Assembly: GCA_026985555.1 (NCBI GenBank)
Contig: JALSQF010000010.1
Coordinates: 225,163 to 260,399, forward strand
Length of the DNA: 35,237 bases
Source: Candidatus Moraniibacteriota bacterium
GTDB taxonomy: Bacteria > Patescibacteriota > Minisyncoccia > Moranbacterales > UBA9337
Direction: 5' to 3'
Position 1 is the stretch's first letter. Each line of letters opens with the position of its first letter. The translations under genes and the position numbers were made by a program. Below, one piece after another: positions 18,171-28,406 of this stretch. A model generated the notes under the pieces. The model ran no database searches, had not been told where the DNA came from, and was given only the letters and a program-made list of their open reading frames with translations.

Positions 18171-19295
18171 TTATTTATTTTCCAATTTCTTATCCAAGGT
18201 TTTTTTAATTGATTCTTCGTCAACTCCTCCACCTTGATAAGTATCTCCTATGAATAAGGTTGGGGTTCCACTGATACCAATGTTCTTAGCTTCTTCCATA
18301 TCAGCTTTTATTTCTTTTTCGTGTTTTTTGTCCTTATAACATTGATTGAATTTATTTACATCCAATCCTACCTGACGCGCATAAACTTTAAATTTATATT
18401 CCCCGTTTTTTTGAGTCCATTCCTTCTGATTTTCAAATAATTTATCTGCAAAAGGCATAAATTTTCCTTGCTCTTGTGCACAACTAGCGGCTAAAGCTGC
18501 TTTCATAGCCATTGGATGAATATTTTCTAAAGGAAAATATTTAAAAGCTAAGTTAACTTTATCCTTATATTTATCATCCTGTAATATTTTTTCAATTACT
18601 GGATGCAAAACTTTGCAATAAGGACATTGAAAATCAGAAAATTCTACTAAAGTAATTTGAGCATCTTTTTTGCCAGCCACAATATTTTTATCTTCTACCT
18701 TAGGAGAATTGATATATTTCCCAGCTGGAATACCTGCTTTGCTTCCATTTAAAAATATCCAGTTATCTTTTTCGTCCATTACTGGTTTAGCCTGTAAATA
18801 AAAATCAGTGTCTTTGACTTTAGAATCAAATACAAAAGCAGGAAGAGTTTTAATATTAAATTTCTTTATTAATTCCTTTCCCTTGTCAGAATCATAATTC
18901 ACCTTTTCCAATAAAATAGTTGGAATAACTTTACGTAAGCTTAATAAAATTTGATCTGGTTTACAGTTCTCACATTTGTCATCATTAATTACTTTTAATT
19001 TTATAATCGGATCTGTATAAGCTACCCAGGTTTTACCGTTCAATTCAAAAACATCTTTATTGTTAAGTATTTTTTGAGAAACACCTCCCCCTTGAATAAG
19101 TTGACTAACATCCACAAAAAGGCTTCCTATAAACAATCCTGTAAGAAGAATTATAATTGAAATTAAATTTTTTATTTTTTCTGCTTGAGATCTTTTTTGA
19201 TTTAAAGATTTATTTTTTTCTTCTCTTGTTTTTTCCGATTTATTTTCTTCTGAAGAAAAACTTTTATCTTCATTATATTGATTTTCTTCCATCAT
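18171..19295 (-). CDS. DsbA-family thiol oxidoreductase with additional N-terminal thioredoxin-like domain
   Basis: Single TM; VEFSDFQCPYCKVLHPVIEKI (CPYC), SGTPTLFIG; upstream CENC with FNIKTLPAFVFD. Confidence 0.9.
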   Translation of the reverse strand: MMEENQYNEDKSFSSEENKSEKTREEKNKSLNQKRSQAEKIKNLISIIILLTGLFIGSLFVDVSQLIQGGGVSQKILNNKDVFELNGKTWVAYTDPIIKLKVINDDKCENCKPDQILLSLRKVIPTILLEKVNYDSDKGKELIKKFNIKTLPAFVFDSKVKDTDFYLQAKPVMDEKDNWIFLNGSKAGIPAGKYINSPKVEDKNIVAGKKDAQITLVEFSDFQCPYCKVLHPVIEKILQDDKYKDKVNLAFKYFPLENIHPMAMKAALAASCAQEQGKFMPFADKLFENQKEWTQKNGEYKFKVYARQVGLDVNKFNQCYKDKKHEKEIKADMEEAKNIGISGTPTLFIGDTYQGGGVDEESIKKTLDKKLENK

Positions 19296-19405
19296 AGTTT
19301 TTTAAATTAATATTTATTGAATTATTTTTATAATTATTTATATTTTAATTTTTTATTATATTTATTTTATTCTTTTTTCTCCTTATTATTCTCTTCTTTA
19401 GTTTC

Positions 19406-19681
19406 TTATCTATTCTCTGAATTAACATTTTTTTGAGATTCTTCTAATTTTTTCATTTGCTCCTCCTGTTTTTTTAAAATTTCTTTTTCTTTCGCTCTCT
19501 CTTTGTTTATCATATTCTGTAAGTCATATTGATGTTTTCCTCCCACAACTTTTCTATCATCAAATCCAATTGTTATTGTGCGCAAAGCTTGTGTTTTAAA
19601 AAAAATCCCTAGTAATAATCCTAAAATAAATATTAAGACCATATTAAAAGAAATTTTTTTCAATATTTTTTTTAGTGACAT
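19406..19681 (-). CDS. Small membrane-anchored coiled-coil-rich protein
   Basis: 91 aa, N-terminal TM and C-terminal K/E-rich helix. Confidence 0.6.
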   Translation of the reverse strand: MSLKKILKKISFNMVLIFILGLLLGIFFKTQALRTITIGFDDRKVVGGKHQYDLQNMINKERAKEKEILKKQEEQMKKLEESQKNVNSENR

Positions 19682-19796
19682 ATTTTTTCAATTATGAATT
19701 ATTTTCTTTTATGCTTATTATAACTTAATATAGTATTATCAACAAATAATGCAATATTGACAAAAGATTCTTTTTATTTCTTAAAAAATTTACTAA

Positions 19797-21044
19797 CTAT
19801 TCTTCTTTTTTCAAGGCTTGAGCTGGCATCAATTTAGAAGCTTGACGGGCAGGATAATAACCAAAGAGTAAACCCACCAATAAAGAAAATCCTACAGCTA
19901 ATAAAATGCCCTTCATACTTAAATAAAATTCAATCAAATAACCATTTTTCTGCGCTAACCAAGTAGCTAACATAGCTACAATGAAACTTATTGCAACTCC
20001 AACAATTGCGCCTAAAAGGGTTAGCACTACTGATTCTCCTATGAATTGTTGAAGAATATCGCTATTTGTAGCTCCAATTGATTTTCGTAATCCAATTTCT
20101 TGAGTTCGTTCCTCCACAGAAACATACATTATATTCATAATCCCTACTCCTCCTACCACTAAAGAGACTGAGGCTAACACTAACAATAAAATATTTATTA
20201 CTGCAAAAACATTATCTAGAATTTTTTCCATTTCTTTCACAGTATTCACTGAAAAATCATCGTCATCAGGATCTTTAATATGATGCTGATGCCTTAAAAT
20301 AGTAATAACCTTCTGAACCGTTAAATCTAATTGTTGCATATTTTTTACCTTAAAAATAGCAAACATTACGTAGTTTATTCCCATTATTTTTTTCTGTAAG
20401 GTTCTTAAAGGAATATAAATATTATTATCTAAATTCAAAAAACCAGTCACTCCTCGTTTTTTTAAAACACCCACGATACGAAAAGATTTTCCTCCTATTT
20501 TTATTTTTTGACCAATAGCATCCTGATGAGGGAAAAAATATTTATTTATCTCATATCCTAAAACAGCCACATTAGCTAATCCTCTATCCTCTCTTTCCGT
20601 AAACATTCTTCCTCGTTCAATTTTCATTTGAGGATCAGCTTCTAATTTTCCTGCAGTCACACCAGAAATAATAGCCTGTTTATTTTTATTATGATAACTA
20701 GTAATTTTTTGTGTCATTATCATACCATACCAACTTCCTAAATTATCCAACTGAGCTACTTTTTCTAAGTCTTTTAATTTTAAAGTAGTCACTGGAGCTC
20801 CTCCGACAATTCCTGAAATATTTTTTATAGACATTTTTTTGGTTTTAGGAGTTTTAACTTCTATTTCAATAATATCACTTCCAAAGGATTTTATTTGATT
20901 GATAATAAATATCTTTACCCCTTCTCCTAAAGATAAAATTAAAATTATAGACATCACACCTACAATAATTCCTAAAAGAGAGAGAATTGTTCTCGTTTTA
21001 TTTCTATATAAACTTTTTAAAGCTAAATTAATGGCTAAAAACAT
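19797..21044 (-). CDS. MacB-like ABC transporter permease
   Basis: ALKSLYRNKTRTILSLLGIIVGVMSII, GGVGIMNIMYVSVEERTQEIGLRKSIGATNSDILQQFIGESV, PARQASKLMPAQAL. Confidence 0.94.
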   Translation of the reverse strand: MFLAINLALKSLYRNKTRTILSLLGIIVGVMSIILILSLGEGVKIFIINQIKSFGSDIIEIEVKTPKTKKMSIKNISGIVGGAPVTTLKLKDLEKVAQLDNLGSWYGMIMTQKITSYHNKNKQAIISGVTAGKLEADPQMKIERGRMFTEREDRGLANVAVLGYEINKYFFPHQDAIGQKIKIGGKSFRIVGVLKKRGVTGFLNLDNNIYIPLRTLQKKIMGINYVMFAIFKVKNMQQLDLTVQKVITILRHQHHIKDPDDDDFSVNTVKEMEKILDNVFAVINILLLVLASVSLVVGGVGIMNIMYVSVEERTQEIGLRKSIGATNSDILQQFIGESVVLTLLGAIVGVAISFIVAMLATWLAQKNGYLIEFYLSMKGILLAVGFSLLVGLLFGYYPARQASKLMPAQALKKEE

Positions 21045-21049
21045 AAATT

Positions 21050-22321
21050 TTATTCATATCTTAATGCTTCCATAGGACTAATTTGCGCTGCTTTACGCGC
21101 TGGATAAACTCCAAAAACAATTCCCACCATAAAAGAAACTATTAAAGCAATAAAAATAGACCAGTTAGAAATTAAAAATGGCCAATGATAACCTAAATGT
21201 TCAATAACTAAAGAAAATATTAAGGCAGTTAACAGACCTAAAATAATACCAAGTATTCCCCCTACTAAAGCAATGCTAACAGATTCTAAAAGAAATTGAA
21301 TAATGACATCAGAATTACGAGCACCAATAGCTTTTCTTAATCCTATCTCTCTAATTCTCTGATTAACAGAAATAAGCATTATATTCATAATTCCCACTCC
21401 TCCTACCAATAAAGCAATACTGCCCACTGCTAATAAAAAATACCTCAAAACATCCGTAATAGTTCCTATCATTTCCAAAGTAGAAGTCTGATCACGCACA
21501 CTAAAATCATCATCGCTAGAATTATCTATATGATGACAAAAACGTAAGGTTTTTTTAATATGATCTTTAGCGCTTGCTATCATTGATTCATCTTTTATTC
21601 TTAATCTAATAAATCCCAGATGATTAATACCTAAAATAATTTTTTGGGCCGTTTTTAAAGGAATAAAAATCGTATCATCTTGACTAGAAAAACCAAAGGC
21701 AACAGAACCTCTTTTAGCTAATATTCCGATTACTAAAAACTTTTTTCCATTTATTTTTATTTTTCTGCCTAAAACATTTTTCATTTGTTGATTATTGATA
21801 TCATAACCAAAAAGATCTTGAGCCACCTGACTACCTAACACAGCTATTCTAGAAAAATTAGTGTCATCTTGAGGTTGAAAAAACTTACCATAAGCTAATT
21901 GAGCATTTTCTACATTTAAATAACTAGCTGTAGTGCCTGTTAAAGAAGCATTGAGACTTTCCTTTCTCCACTCTGCCGTTACAGTTCCCATCACATATCC
22001 AGCGCCATCTACAACCTCTGGCACATTGCTTTTTCTTTTTAAAGCTAACAGATCATCATATTTAAGTGTCGTAATAGAAATTCCCATAGCTGGAGCAGGA
22101 GGCCCTTTTTCATCAGAAGCACCAGGAATAATAGCTATTAAATTAGAACCTATCCCTCTCACTTGATCAAGAATAAGTTCTTGCGCAGAACGACCAATAG
22201 CAAAAATAATAATTACCGAGGCTACACCAATAATAATTCCCAAAATAGTTAAAAAAGAACGTAGCTTATTAGCTAATAAGTTTTTAATCGCTGTTTTAGT
22301 AGTAAAAAGAAAAAAATCCAT
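21050..22321 (-). CDS. MacB-like ABC transporter permease
   Basis: AIKNLLANKLRSFLTILGIIIGVASVIIIFAIG, GGVGIMNIMLISVNQRIREIGLRKAIGARNSDVIIQFLLESV, YPARKAAQISPMEALRYE. Confidence 0.94.
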   Translation of the reverse strand: MDFFLFTTKTAIKNLLANKLRSFLTILGIIIGVASVIIIFAIGRSAQELILDQVRGIGSNLIAIIPGASDEKGPPAPAMGISITTLKYDDLLALKRKSNVPEVVDGAGYVMGTVTAEWRKESLNASLTGTTASYLNVENAQLAYGKFFQPQDDTNFSRIAVLGSQVAQDLFGYDINNQQMKNVLGRKIKINGKKFLVIGILAKRGSVAFGFSSQDDTIFIPLKTAQKIILGINHLGFIRLRIKDESMIASAKDHIKKTLRFCHHIDNSSDDDFSVRDQTSTLEMIGTITDVLRYFLLAVGSIALLVGGVGIMNIMLISVNQRIREIGLRKAIGARNSDVIIQFLLESVSIALVGGILGIILGLLTALIFSLVIEHLGYHWPFLISNWSIFIALIVSFMVGIVFGVYPARKAAQISPMEALRYE

Positions 22322-22342
22322 AATATAAATATAATTTACAAT

Positions 22343-22768
22343 CTAAAAAAATTGAATCAATCTTTTTTCATCATCTATCCATTTTAATTTTATCCAAAAA
22401 ACTTCTTGAGGCAAAATATCTTTAATTCTTTCTGGCCATTCTATAATCAAAATATTGTTGTTATCCTTACTTATTTCTTTCCAACCTAAACTTAAAATGT
22501 CTTGAGATTTTACCCTGTAAGCATCTATATGATAAATGTTAAATTTTTGTTTTTTTGTAATAGGATAATTTTTCATAATTAAAAAAGTAGGACTAATATA
22601 AGGACCTTTTACTTGCAACTCTTTTAAAATTCCTTGTGTAAAAGTAGTTTTTCCAGCTCCCAATTCTCCTTCTAAACAAATTATTTCTCCTCCTTTTAAT
22701 TCTTTAGCTAGTAACTCCCCTTGCTTTTGTGTTTCTTGAAAAGAATTAGTGATAATACTTTTTGACAT
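22343..22768 (-). CDS. tsaE: tRNA threonylcarbamoyladenosine biosynthesis ATPase TsaE
   Basis: ICLEGELGAGKTTFTQGIL, SPTFLIMKNY, IYHIDAYRV, ILIIEWPERI. ATG at 22768; overlaps murC end. Confidence 0.94.
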   Translation of the reverse strand: MSKSIITNSFQETQKQGELLAKELKGGEIICLEGELGAGKTTFTQGILKELQVKGPYISPTFLIMKNYPITKKQKFNIYHIDAYRVKSQDILSLGWKEISKDNNNILIIEWPERIKDILPQEVFWIKLKWIDDEKRLIQFF

Positions 22769-24197
22769 ATTTAAAAAAATTATTTTTAAACTTACCTTTT
22801 CTATTTTGGGGTACAATTTTCCAAACATCTCCTGCTCCCATAGTTATAATAACTTGAGAGGGAGAAGCTATTTCTTCTAACTTTTTTTGCGCCATGGTAA
22901 GATTACCAACCATATAAGCTTTTTCTTTTTGATATTTATTAATTAAACTAACTATATTATTAGAGGAAACTTCTCCTTCTTTTTCTCTAACACTTCCATA
23001 AATATCTAAAATATAAATTTTATCAGCTAAACTTAAACTTTGTGCAAAATCATCCAATAAGGCTTGCGTGCGAGAAAAGGAATGCGGATGAAAAAAAACA
23101 TAGATACTTTTTTGAGGAAAAATTTCACGAGCAGTTTTAATAGTAGCCCTTATTTCCTCTGGATGATGAGCATAATCATCAATAATAATAGCTCTTTTAT
23201 AATTACCTTTATATTCAAATCGTCTTACCGTTCCTTGAAAATCTCTTAAGGCTTTTTGAATAACTGATATATTAATACCTAATTTCACAGCTAAAACAAT
23301 GGCACTCGTAGCATTTAAAATATTATGTCTTCCAATTAAATTTAATTTAAAGTCTGCTTTCCAATTTTTTTCAGAATTAATCACTTGAAAAGATTCTCCC
23401 CATTTATTTTCTTCATCTGATTGAATTACTTTTCTATTAATTATTTGATAATCACTTTCTGAATGAAAACCATAACTAATCAAATTATTCTTTAAAACAC
23501 TTTTTTTGATAACTTCAATCACATTACTATCATCATTATTATAAACTACCCAACCTGTAAGAGAAACCTTGTTAATAAAGTCAATAAAAACCTGTTGATA
23601 CATATCAAAATTAGGATAAAAATCAGGATGATCCCAATCTAAACTAGTTAAAATAACAGCGTAAGGATTATAATATTTTAATTTATTTTGATATTCATCA
23701 GCTTCAAATATAAAATATTCTCCCTTCCCCGTTAAACTATTACTACCCCAATTTAAAACTTTACTTCCTACAAGAGCTTGCGGATTTTTATTAGCTGTTT
23801 TAAAAATATGCGCTAAAAAAGCAGTAGTAGTTGTTTTTCCGTGCGTTCCACAAACAGCTAATCCTAATTTTTGATTAAATAAGTTAGCTACCGCTTCTGG
23901 ATAACTCAACATTTTAATTTTTCTTTTCTGCGCTTCTTGATATTCAGGATTGTCTTTTTTTATAGAAGTTGAATAAACTATCCAGTCTAACTTGAGAGGT
24001 AAATTTTTGGCTTGATAATGAGAAAAAACATTGATATTTTTCTCTTGTAAAACATCATTATAAAAATGATCTCCTTCATCAGAGCCTAATACCTGATAAC
24101 CTAAATCTACATAAAGACGTGCTAAAGCAGAAGTTCCCGCACCTTCAATTCCAATAATATAAATTGTTTTAGAAGGATAATGACTTTTTAATTGCAT
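22746..24197 (-). CDS. murC: UDP-N-acetylmuramate--L-alanine ligase
   Basis: IGIEGAGTSALARL, LAVCGTHGKTTTTAFLAHI, LIGRHNILNATSAI, IIDDYAHHPEEIRATI. Confidence 0.95.
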   Translation of the reverse strand: MQLKSHYPSKTIYIIGIEGAGTSALARLYVDLGYQVLGSDEGDHFYNDVLQEKNINVFSHYQAKNLPLKLDWIVYSTSIKKDNPEYQEAQKRKIKMLSYPEAVANLFNQKLGLAVCGTHGKTTTTAFLAHIFKTANKNPQALVGSKVLNWGSNSLTGKGEYFIFEADEYQNKLKYYNPYAVILTSLDWDHPDFYPNFDMYQQVFIDFINKVSLTGWVVYNNDDSNVIEVIKKSVLKNNLISYGFHSESDYQIINRKVIQSDEENKWGESFQVINSEKNWKADFKLNLIGRHNILNATSAIVLAVKLGINISVIQKALRDFQGTVRRFEYKGNYKRAIIIDDYAHHPEEIRATIKTAREIFPQKSIYVFFHPHSFSRTQALLDDFAQSLSLADKIYILDIYGSVREKEGEVSSNNIVSLINKYQKEKAYMVGNLTMAQKKLEEIASPSQVIITMGAGDVWKIVPQNRKGKFKNNFFKYVKKYYH

Positions 24198-24215
24198 AAA
24201 AAATTATCTAAAAAA

Positions 24216-24953
24216 TTAAAACGGCAACCACTTAGTAGTATAAAGTATAATTCCAATTAAAAAAGTAAACAAGAGAAAAGTAAAGTAAGTGCGTTTATAA
24301 GTGAACTCTCCTTTTAAAAAATTTTGAATAATATCCCAGAGAAGAAAATAAATAATTAAAAGAATTACTCCTGTACTTAAATAACCAAATGGCCAAAAAT
24401 TCACTCCCCAAACCATTTCCGCTATTCCTAATGATAAAATTAAACTAAATAAAACACATTTTCTTTTCTTACCCCAATCTATTAAACAAAGATAATAATA
24501 AGAAAAAAGAAAAGTAATTAAACTATAAACTAAAATCATAATCCACAATGGAATTAAAAAATTGAGATAGATTCCCCATCCAGCTGAATAAAAAAGAAAT
24601 AACCCTGCTAAACTAGTAGCCGCCAATAAACCTTGCGCTGTTTTATCTTTTAAGTAACTTTTTAAACGATACATTCCTAAAAAAAACAAATAAAACAAAA
24701 AAGAACTAATCCCAATAAAAATTTGTTCCTGTTGAAAATTATCTATTAAAAACAACAGTGTCATAGCCGACCAAGCGAAAATTAAAGGCACCAAAAAAGA
24801 ACTTTTTCTATAAGCTACTTTTTTAGCTGCTAACCAAACAATAAAAGCCACTCCTCCAGATACATAAAAAAAACAATGTGGATAAAAAACAATTATCTCT
24901 AATGCAAAAAAATATATTAAAGCGTAAAAAAAAGAAAAAAGATGGAAAAACAT
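24216..24953 (-). CDS. Hypothetical polytopic membrane protein
   Basis: 245-aa ORF with several predicted hydrophobic segments; no family recognised. Confidence 0.7.
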   Translation of the reverse strand: MFFHLFSFFYALIYFFALEIIVFYPHCFFYVSGGVAFIVWLAAKKVAYRKSSFLVPLIFAWSAMTLLFLIDNFQQEQIFIGISSFLFYLFFLGMYRLKSYLKDKTAQGLLAATSLAGLFLFYSAGWGIYLNFLIPLWIMILVYSLITFLFSYYYLCLIDWGKKRKCVLFSLILSLGIAEMVWGVNFWPFGYLSTGVILLIIYFLLWDIIQNFLKGEFTYKRTYFTFLLFTFLIGIILYTTKWLPF

Positions 24954-25036
24954 AATGATATTATTTTTTTCATCTTAACATAAGTAATTAAAAAAATAAA
25001 ATCAGCTCAATTAACTCGCATTACAAATTTAAATTT

Positions 25037-25474
25037 TTACTCCTGATATATAATTTTTTTAACCTGCCTTAAAATATCGCGTGATTGAGAATAAGTAAGC
25101 AGTTTTAAAGCTTCTTTATAATTCGTCCACTTATAATTTTTTAATTCTTTAGTTTGTATTCTTACCTTCTCTATATCGGTTTTTCCTAAAAAATATTTTA
25201 CTTTTTTATGAAAGATTTTTTTATTTTTCTCAAAGTCATATTCCTCTTCCCAAAAAAGATAAGAAAAAATAACGACTTCATTAATTCCTGTTTCTTCTTG
25301 AAACTCTCTTAGAGCAGTTTCTTCATCACTTTCTTTTTTATCTTTGTGTCCTTTGGGAAAACCCCAGTGACCTTCATTGTGTTGCACTAACAAAAATAAC
25401 CAGTTATTACTTGTGCTTTTTCTAATGGCAATAATTCCATAAGAAAAATCATTTATTTTCATTGAATTTACCAT
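25037..25474 (-). CDS. NUDIX hydrolase
   Basis: GHWGFPKGHKDKKESDEETALREFQEETGI is a NUDIX box (GX5EX7REUXEEXGU). Confidence 0.93.
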   Translation of the reverse strand: MVNSMKINDFSYGIIAIRKSTSNNWLFLLVQHNEGHWGFPKGHKDKKESDEETALREFQEETGINEVVIFSYLFWEEEYDFEKNKKIFHKKVKYFLGKTDIEKVRIQTKELKNYKWTNYKEALKLLTYSQSRDILRQVKKIIYQE

Positions 25475-25480
25475 TAAAAG

Positions 25481-26713
25481 TTAATTAGAAAATTTTAACG
25501 TAGAAATAAATTTTTCATTACTAATTAAATTTTTAAAAGTATTCAATGAAGTAGATGAAGAATCTAGTCTTAAAGTAGCCCATAAATCATCGTCTTCTTC
25601 CCAGTTTTCATGCCAATAAGAAATGGCTTTAAATTGCAAAAGAGAATCCTGATTTAAAATATAAGCAAAAGCTCCTTTTAACCATTGGCTTTTTTTTCCT
25701 AAAGGATGATGATCAGTTACACCAAACTCTAGAAGAGCTATTGGTTTTTTCTGACTAATTTCTAAAATCTTATTTTGACGTTCTTTCATAATTTTACTAA
25801 AAGTATCCCAATAATCTTCTGCTGGCGTTTGAGGGCCATAAACACTTATTCCTATCCAGTCTATATAATCATCTCCGGGATAAAAATACTTTGGATCATT
25901 CCATTTTCTATGCTCTGGATAAGAATATATATCTGGATGAAAAAACCAGGTTACATTATTTACTTTTTCAAAACGAAAAATATTTATAATGTGACGATAA
26001 GCATCTACAAATCTTTCTGGACCATCTGCTTTCTGAGGATCTCCATATTTTGTTTTAACAGCTCCTCCATTCAACGCTCCGCCCCAAGGAAACCAATCTC
26101 CATTCATTTCCACTCCAAAATCAATTAAAATTGGTTTTTGAAAATTTTTTACATCTTGCGCATATTTATGCAATTCTTTATCAAATTTTCCTTCAATAAT
26201 TTTTTGCAAACTAAAAGTTTTATCATAAGCTGTATCAAAATACTTACGTGGCATCATTCTTACGAAAGGAACTGCTCCGCTAGAATAAATTATTTCTACC
26301 TTTTGCAGAGGAAATTTTATCCCATCTCTTCCCCAATTATTAGAAAAATAGGCCCAGGCAATATTTTTTCCTACTAGTTTATTAAACTGCTCAATTCTTT
26401 TTTTACTAACCTTATCCTCTGGACCACCAAAATCTGGAAAAGCTCCCCAATATATTTTTCCATCTTCAGGAGATAATAATTTTTTTTCTATAAGTTTTAA
26501 AGATTGTTTATCTTTATTGTTAGAAGCTGACTTTTCTTGTTTCTCTGAAGTTTGCTGATTATTTTCTTTTTTTTCTTGCTCTGTTTTTAAATAAGAATAT
26601 CGCGTAACTATTTTTTTCTTTGCATAATTTTTATTATAATATTCTAAAAAAAATAGCCCGCTTATTAATCCTATTAATAAAAACAAAAAAAGATATATAT
26701 AATTTTTTTTCAT
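25481..26713 (-). CDS. Membrane-anchored glycoside hydrolase, GH26-like
   Basis: N-terminal TM; WGAFPDFGG, VPFVRMMPRKYFD, ILIDFGVEMNGDWFPWGG (candidate acid/base Glu), WIGISVYGP, PIALLEFGVTDHHP (candidate nucleophile Glu). Confidence 0.8.
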   Translation of the reverse strand: MKKNYIYLFLFLLIGLISGLFFLEYYNKNYAKKKIVTRYSYLKTEQEKKENNQQTSEKQEKSASNNKDKQSLKLIEKKLLSPEDGKIYWGAFPDFGGPEDKVSKKRIEQFNKLVGKNIAWAYFSNNWGRDGIKFPLQKVEIIYSSGAVPFVRMMPRKYFDTAYDKTFSLQKIIEGKFDKELHKYAQDVKNFQKPILIDFGVEMNGDWFPWGGALNGGAVKTKYGDPQKADGPERFVDAYRHIINIFRFEKVNNVTWFFHPDIYSYPEHRKWNDPKYFYPGDDYIDWIGISVYGPQTPAEDYWDTFSKIMKERQNKILEISQKKPIALLEFGVTDHHPLGKKSQWLKGAFAYILNQDSLLQFKAISYWHENWEEDDDLWATLRLDSSSTSLNTFKNLISNEKFISTLKFSN

Positions 26714-26729
26714 TCTTTATACCTTAAGA

Positions 26730-27950
26730 TTAATTTTTACCAAAAAATATTTTTTTAAAATTCTTTTTCCCCACTTGAATTACATCTTTTTGATTATTTT
26801 TTTGAGTTAAAATAAAGTCAAACTGGGTTACTTTTTTCTGATTAATTTTTACTCCTCCTTGCTCTATTTTTCTTCGCGCTTCACTTTTACTTTGAGCTAA
26901 ATGAGCTTTAACTAAAAAATCAATTAATTTAATCTGCGTTTCGTTAATTGAAAAAAGGTCTATTTGTGAAGGCAATTGTTTTTTAGAAAAAGTAGCAATA
27001 AAATATTGTTCCGCTTTTTGAGCTAATTCTTTTCCATGGAAAATCTTTACTATTTCTTTAGCTAGTCTAATTTTAGCATCCCGAGGATTTTTTAATTGCA
27101 ATATTTCTTTTATTTCTTTTAAAGAAATTCTTGTGCATCCTATTAATAATGGTTTAATCATTCCATCTGATTGCGCCATAATCGCTCCAAATAAATCATT
27201 GGGAGATAAATTTAAAAACACTCCTGTTCCATTAGATTTAGACATTAATTCGCCTGTTTTTTCATCAGCAATTAAATTTGTAGCTATGATAAATTTTTCT
27301 TTTTTCTTTAATTTTTGCATTAATGTTCTTCCTGCTAAAGCATTAAAAATTTGATCCGTGCCACACAATTCTGCATCCACATCTAAAACAACACTATCAT
27401 AACCCTGCATTAAAGGATATAAAAACTCATGCAGATAGACAGGTTTTTGATTCTTAATTCTTTTTTCAAACATATCTCTTTCTAGCATTTGTTGCACTGT
27501 GAAATTAGAAGCTAATTCTAATATTTCTGCAAAAGATAATTTTCCTAACCATTCTGAATTAAAACGAATTTCCACAGGGTTTTCCTTGTCATCAAAATTA
27601 AGAATATTTTTAATTTGATTTTTCCAATCGGAAAAATTTTCTTTTACTTTTTCTGAAGATAATTTTTGTCGAGTAGCGCTTTTATCCGTTGGATCTCCTA
27701 TCATACCCGTAAAATCACCTATAAGAAAAATTACCTTATGACCTAATTTACGCAAATCTTCCAATAACATTAAATTTTGTGCATGACCTAAGTGTAAAGC
27801 TGGCGCAGTAGGATCAGCGCCTAAATAAAAACTTAATCGCTCTCCACTTAATAATTTGTTCCTTAATTGTTTCTTATCTGGTAAAATTTCCGCAATAACA
27901 CCTCTTTCTAAAATTTCATCTATTCTTTTTTTGTCTTTAATTATTTTCAT
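26730..27950 (-). CDS. tyrS: Tyrosyl-tRNA synthetase
   Basis: FYLGADPTAPALHLGHAQNLMLLEDL, FLIGDFTGMIGDPT, DQIFN, KSNG; C-terminal S4-like domain. Confidence 0.95.
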   Translation of the reverse strand: MKIIKDKKRIDEILERGVIAEILPDKKQLRNKLLSGERLSFYLGADPTAPALHLGHAQNLMLLEDLRKLGHKVIFLIGDFTGMIGDPTDKSATRQKLSSEKVKENFSDWKNQIKNILNFDDKENPVEIRFNSEWLGKLSFAEILELASNFTVQQMLERDMFEKRIKNQKPVYLHEFLYPLMQGYDSVVLDVDAELCGTDQIFNALAGRTLMQKLKKKEKFIIATNLIADEKTGELMSKSNGTGVFLNLSPNDLFGAIMAQSDGMIKPLLIGCTRISLKEIKEILQLKNPRDAKIRLAKEIVKIFHGKELAQKAEQYFIATFSKKQLPSQIDLFSINETQIKLIDFLVKAHLAQSKSEARRKIEQGGVKINQKKVTQFDFILTQKNNQKDVIQVGKKNFKKIFFGKN

Positions 27951-27966
27951 ATTTTCTAAATTTCTA

Positions 27967-28395
27967 TTAAAATAATTTACTTTTTTCCTTATCTAAAGCT
28001 TGATTCACTAGTTGATCAGCTATTTTATTTTTTTCTCTAGGAATATGTTGAAAAATTAATTGTTTAAAATCTAATCCTAAATTCCATATTTCTAAAAAAT
28101 ATTGCTGAATACGTTTTTCTTTTAACTTATATTGATGATTAAGTTGTTTTACTACTAATTCACTATCTAAAAAACATTTTACTTTTGTCTCCTTGGCCTG
28201 CTTTTTTCCCAAAAGGCTTTTAATCTTTTTTAATCCTAAAATTAGAGCTTCATATTCGGCTTCATTATTAGTTTTATTTTCTCCTAAAAATTGGCTATAT
28301 TTTTTTTGTAAAGTTTCAATCCAAATTCCTGCTCCCGCTGGACCGGGATTACCTCGCGCTCCTCCGTCAGTATACAAATTAATTTCTTTAAACAT
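27967..28395 (-). CDS. Ribonuclease HI family protein
   Basis: INLYTDGGARGNPGPAGAGIWIE, NNEAEYEALILGL, CFLDSELVVKQLN, HIPREKNKIADQLVNQAL. Confidence 0.94.
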   Translation of the reverse strand: MFKEINLYTDGGARGNPGPAGAGIWIETLQKKYSQFLGENKTNNEAEYEALILGLKKIKSLLGKKQAKETKVKCFLDSELVVKQLNHQYKLKEKRIQQYFLEIWNLGLDFKQLIFQHIPREKNKIADQLVNQALDKEKSKLF

Positions 28396-28406
28396 AACTA
28401 ATAATT

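Noticed and set aside
22769-22828. N-terminal extension of TsaE in the ORF track
   Set aside because: It would overlap murC further; ATG at 22768 gives the normal TsaE N-terminus.
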